Below, in pieces: positions 24,772 through 24,772 of a stretch of DNA of 24,772 nt. Positions within the stretch are counted from its first letter, which is position 1, and the number at the start of each line of letters is the position of its first letter. A program made the translations under genes and the position numbers. Under the pieces are notes generated by a model. That model ran no database searches and was not told where the DNA came from. It saw nothing but the letters and a program-made list of their open reading frames with translations. Source of the DNA: Promethearchaeota archaeon (GTDB lineage: Archaea > Asgardarchaeota > Lokiarchaeia > Sigynarchaeales > SOKP01); the NCBI GenBank assembly GCA_014730295.1, contig WJIN01000098.1, positions 1 to 24,772 of the forward strand. The letters run 5' to 3'.

Positions 24772-24772
24772 A

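Overview
The window looks like a piece of an AT-rich archaeal chromosome, most plausibly an Asgard (Lokiarchaeia-like) lineage. The archaeal assignment rests on ribosomal proteins L24e and S6e, a fused Fae-Hps enzyme, pyruvoyl-dependent arginine decarboxylase, deoxyhypusine synthase, and TATA/BRE-like promoters with few Shine-Dalgarno sites. The Asgard label is an inference from overall gene flavour (membrane-anchored winged-helix proteins, a long coiled-coil TrmB-like protein, a possible gelsolin-like segment) and is not proven by any single gene. I see no rRNA, tRNA, CRISPR array, insertion sequence or prophage.

Layout. At 1-529 is the 3' end of a repeat-containing surface protein, followed by about 530 bp of AT-rich non-coding DNA. 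At 1057-1688 (minus) are ribosomal genes S6e then L24e. At 1943-4097 (plus) an uncharacterised protein is followed 13 nt later by a B12-binding-type radical SAM enzyme. At 4220-5524 is the bifunctional formaldehyde-activating enzyme/hexulose-phosphate synthase. At 5688-7952 (minus) is a 754-residue protein with a winged helix at one end, a TrmB-like domain at the other and about 500 residues of coiled coil between. At 8171-11444 (minus) are a membrane-anchored purple-acid-phosphatase-like metallophosphoesterase and a family GH2 glycosidase. At 11574-13585 (plus) a secreted membrane-anchored protein precedes a membrane protein whose cytoplasmic part has two winged helices. At 13664-15411 a nitroreductase converges with a creatinase-like M24 protein that lacks metal ligands.

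The second half holds an ATC-hydrolase-family gene interrupted by one in-frame stop and preceded by an 18-bp perfect palindrome (15607-16398), then endonuclease V (minus), a GH57 glycogen branching enzyme, a seven-helix membrane protein whose stop codon overlaps that of a convergent winged-helix regulator, and a two-gene iron-sulfur operon (20495-21606, minus). Arginine decarboxylase and deoxyhypusine synthase are divergent (21753-23601). An acyl-CoA synthetase (3' end only, with an apparent homopolymer frameshift) precedes an enoyl-CoA hydratase-family gene on the minus strand.

How the genes fit together. PdaD (arginine to agmatine) and DHS (spermidine-dependent modification of aIF5A) share a promoter region and a polyamine theme. 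Fae-Hps fits pentose synthesis with formaldehyde handed to a C1 carrier. GH57 and GH2 indicate alpha-glucan storage and beta-glycoside use. The ferredoxins, oxygen-sensitive enzymes and acyl-CoA genes fit an anaerobic heterotroph. The best candidates for undescribed biology are the coiled-coil TrmB-like protein, the surface-protein/membrane-regulator pair, and the interrupted ATC hydrolase with its operator-like palindrome.
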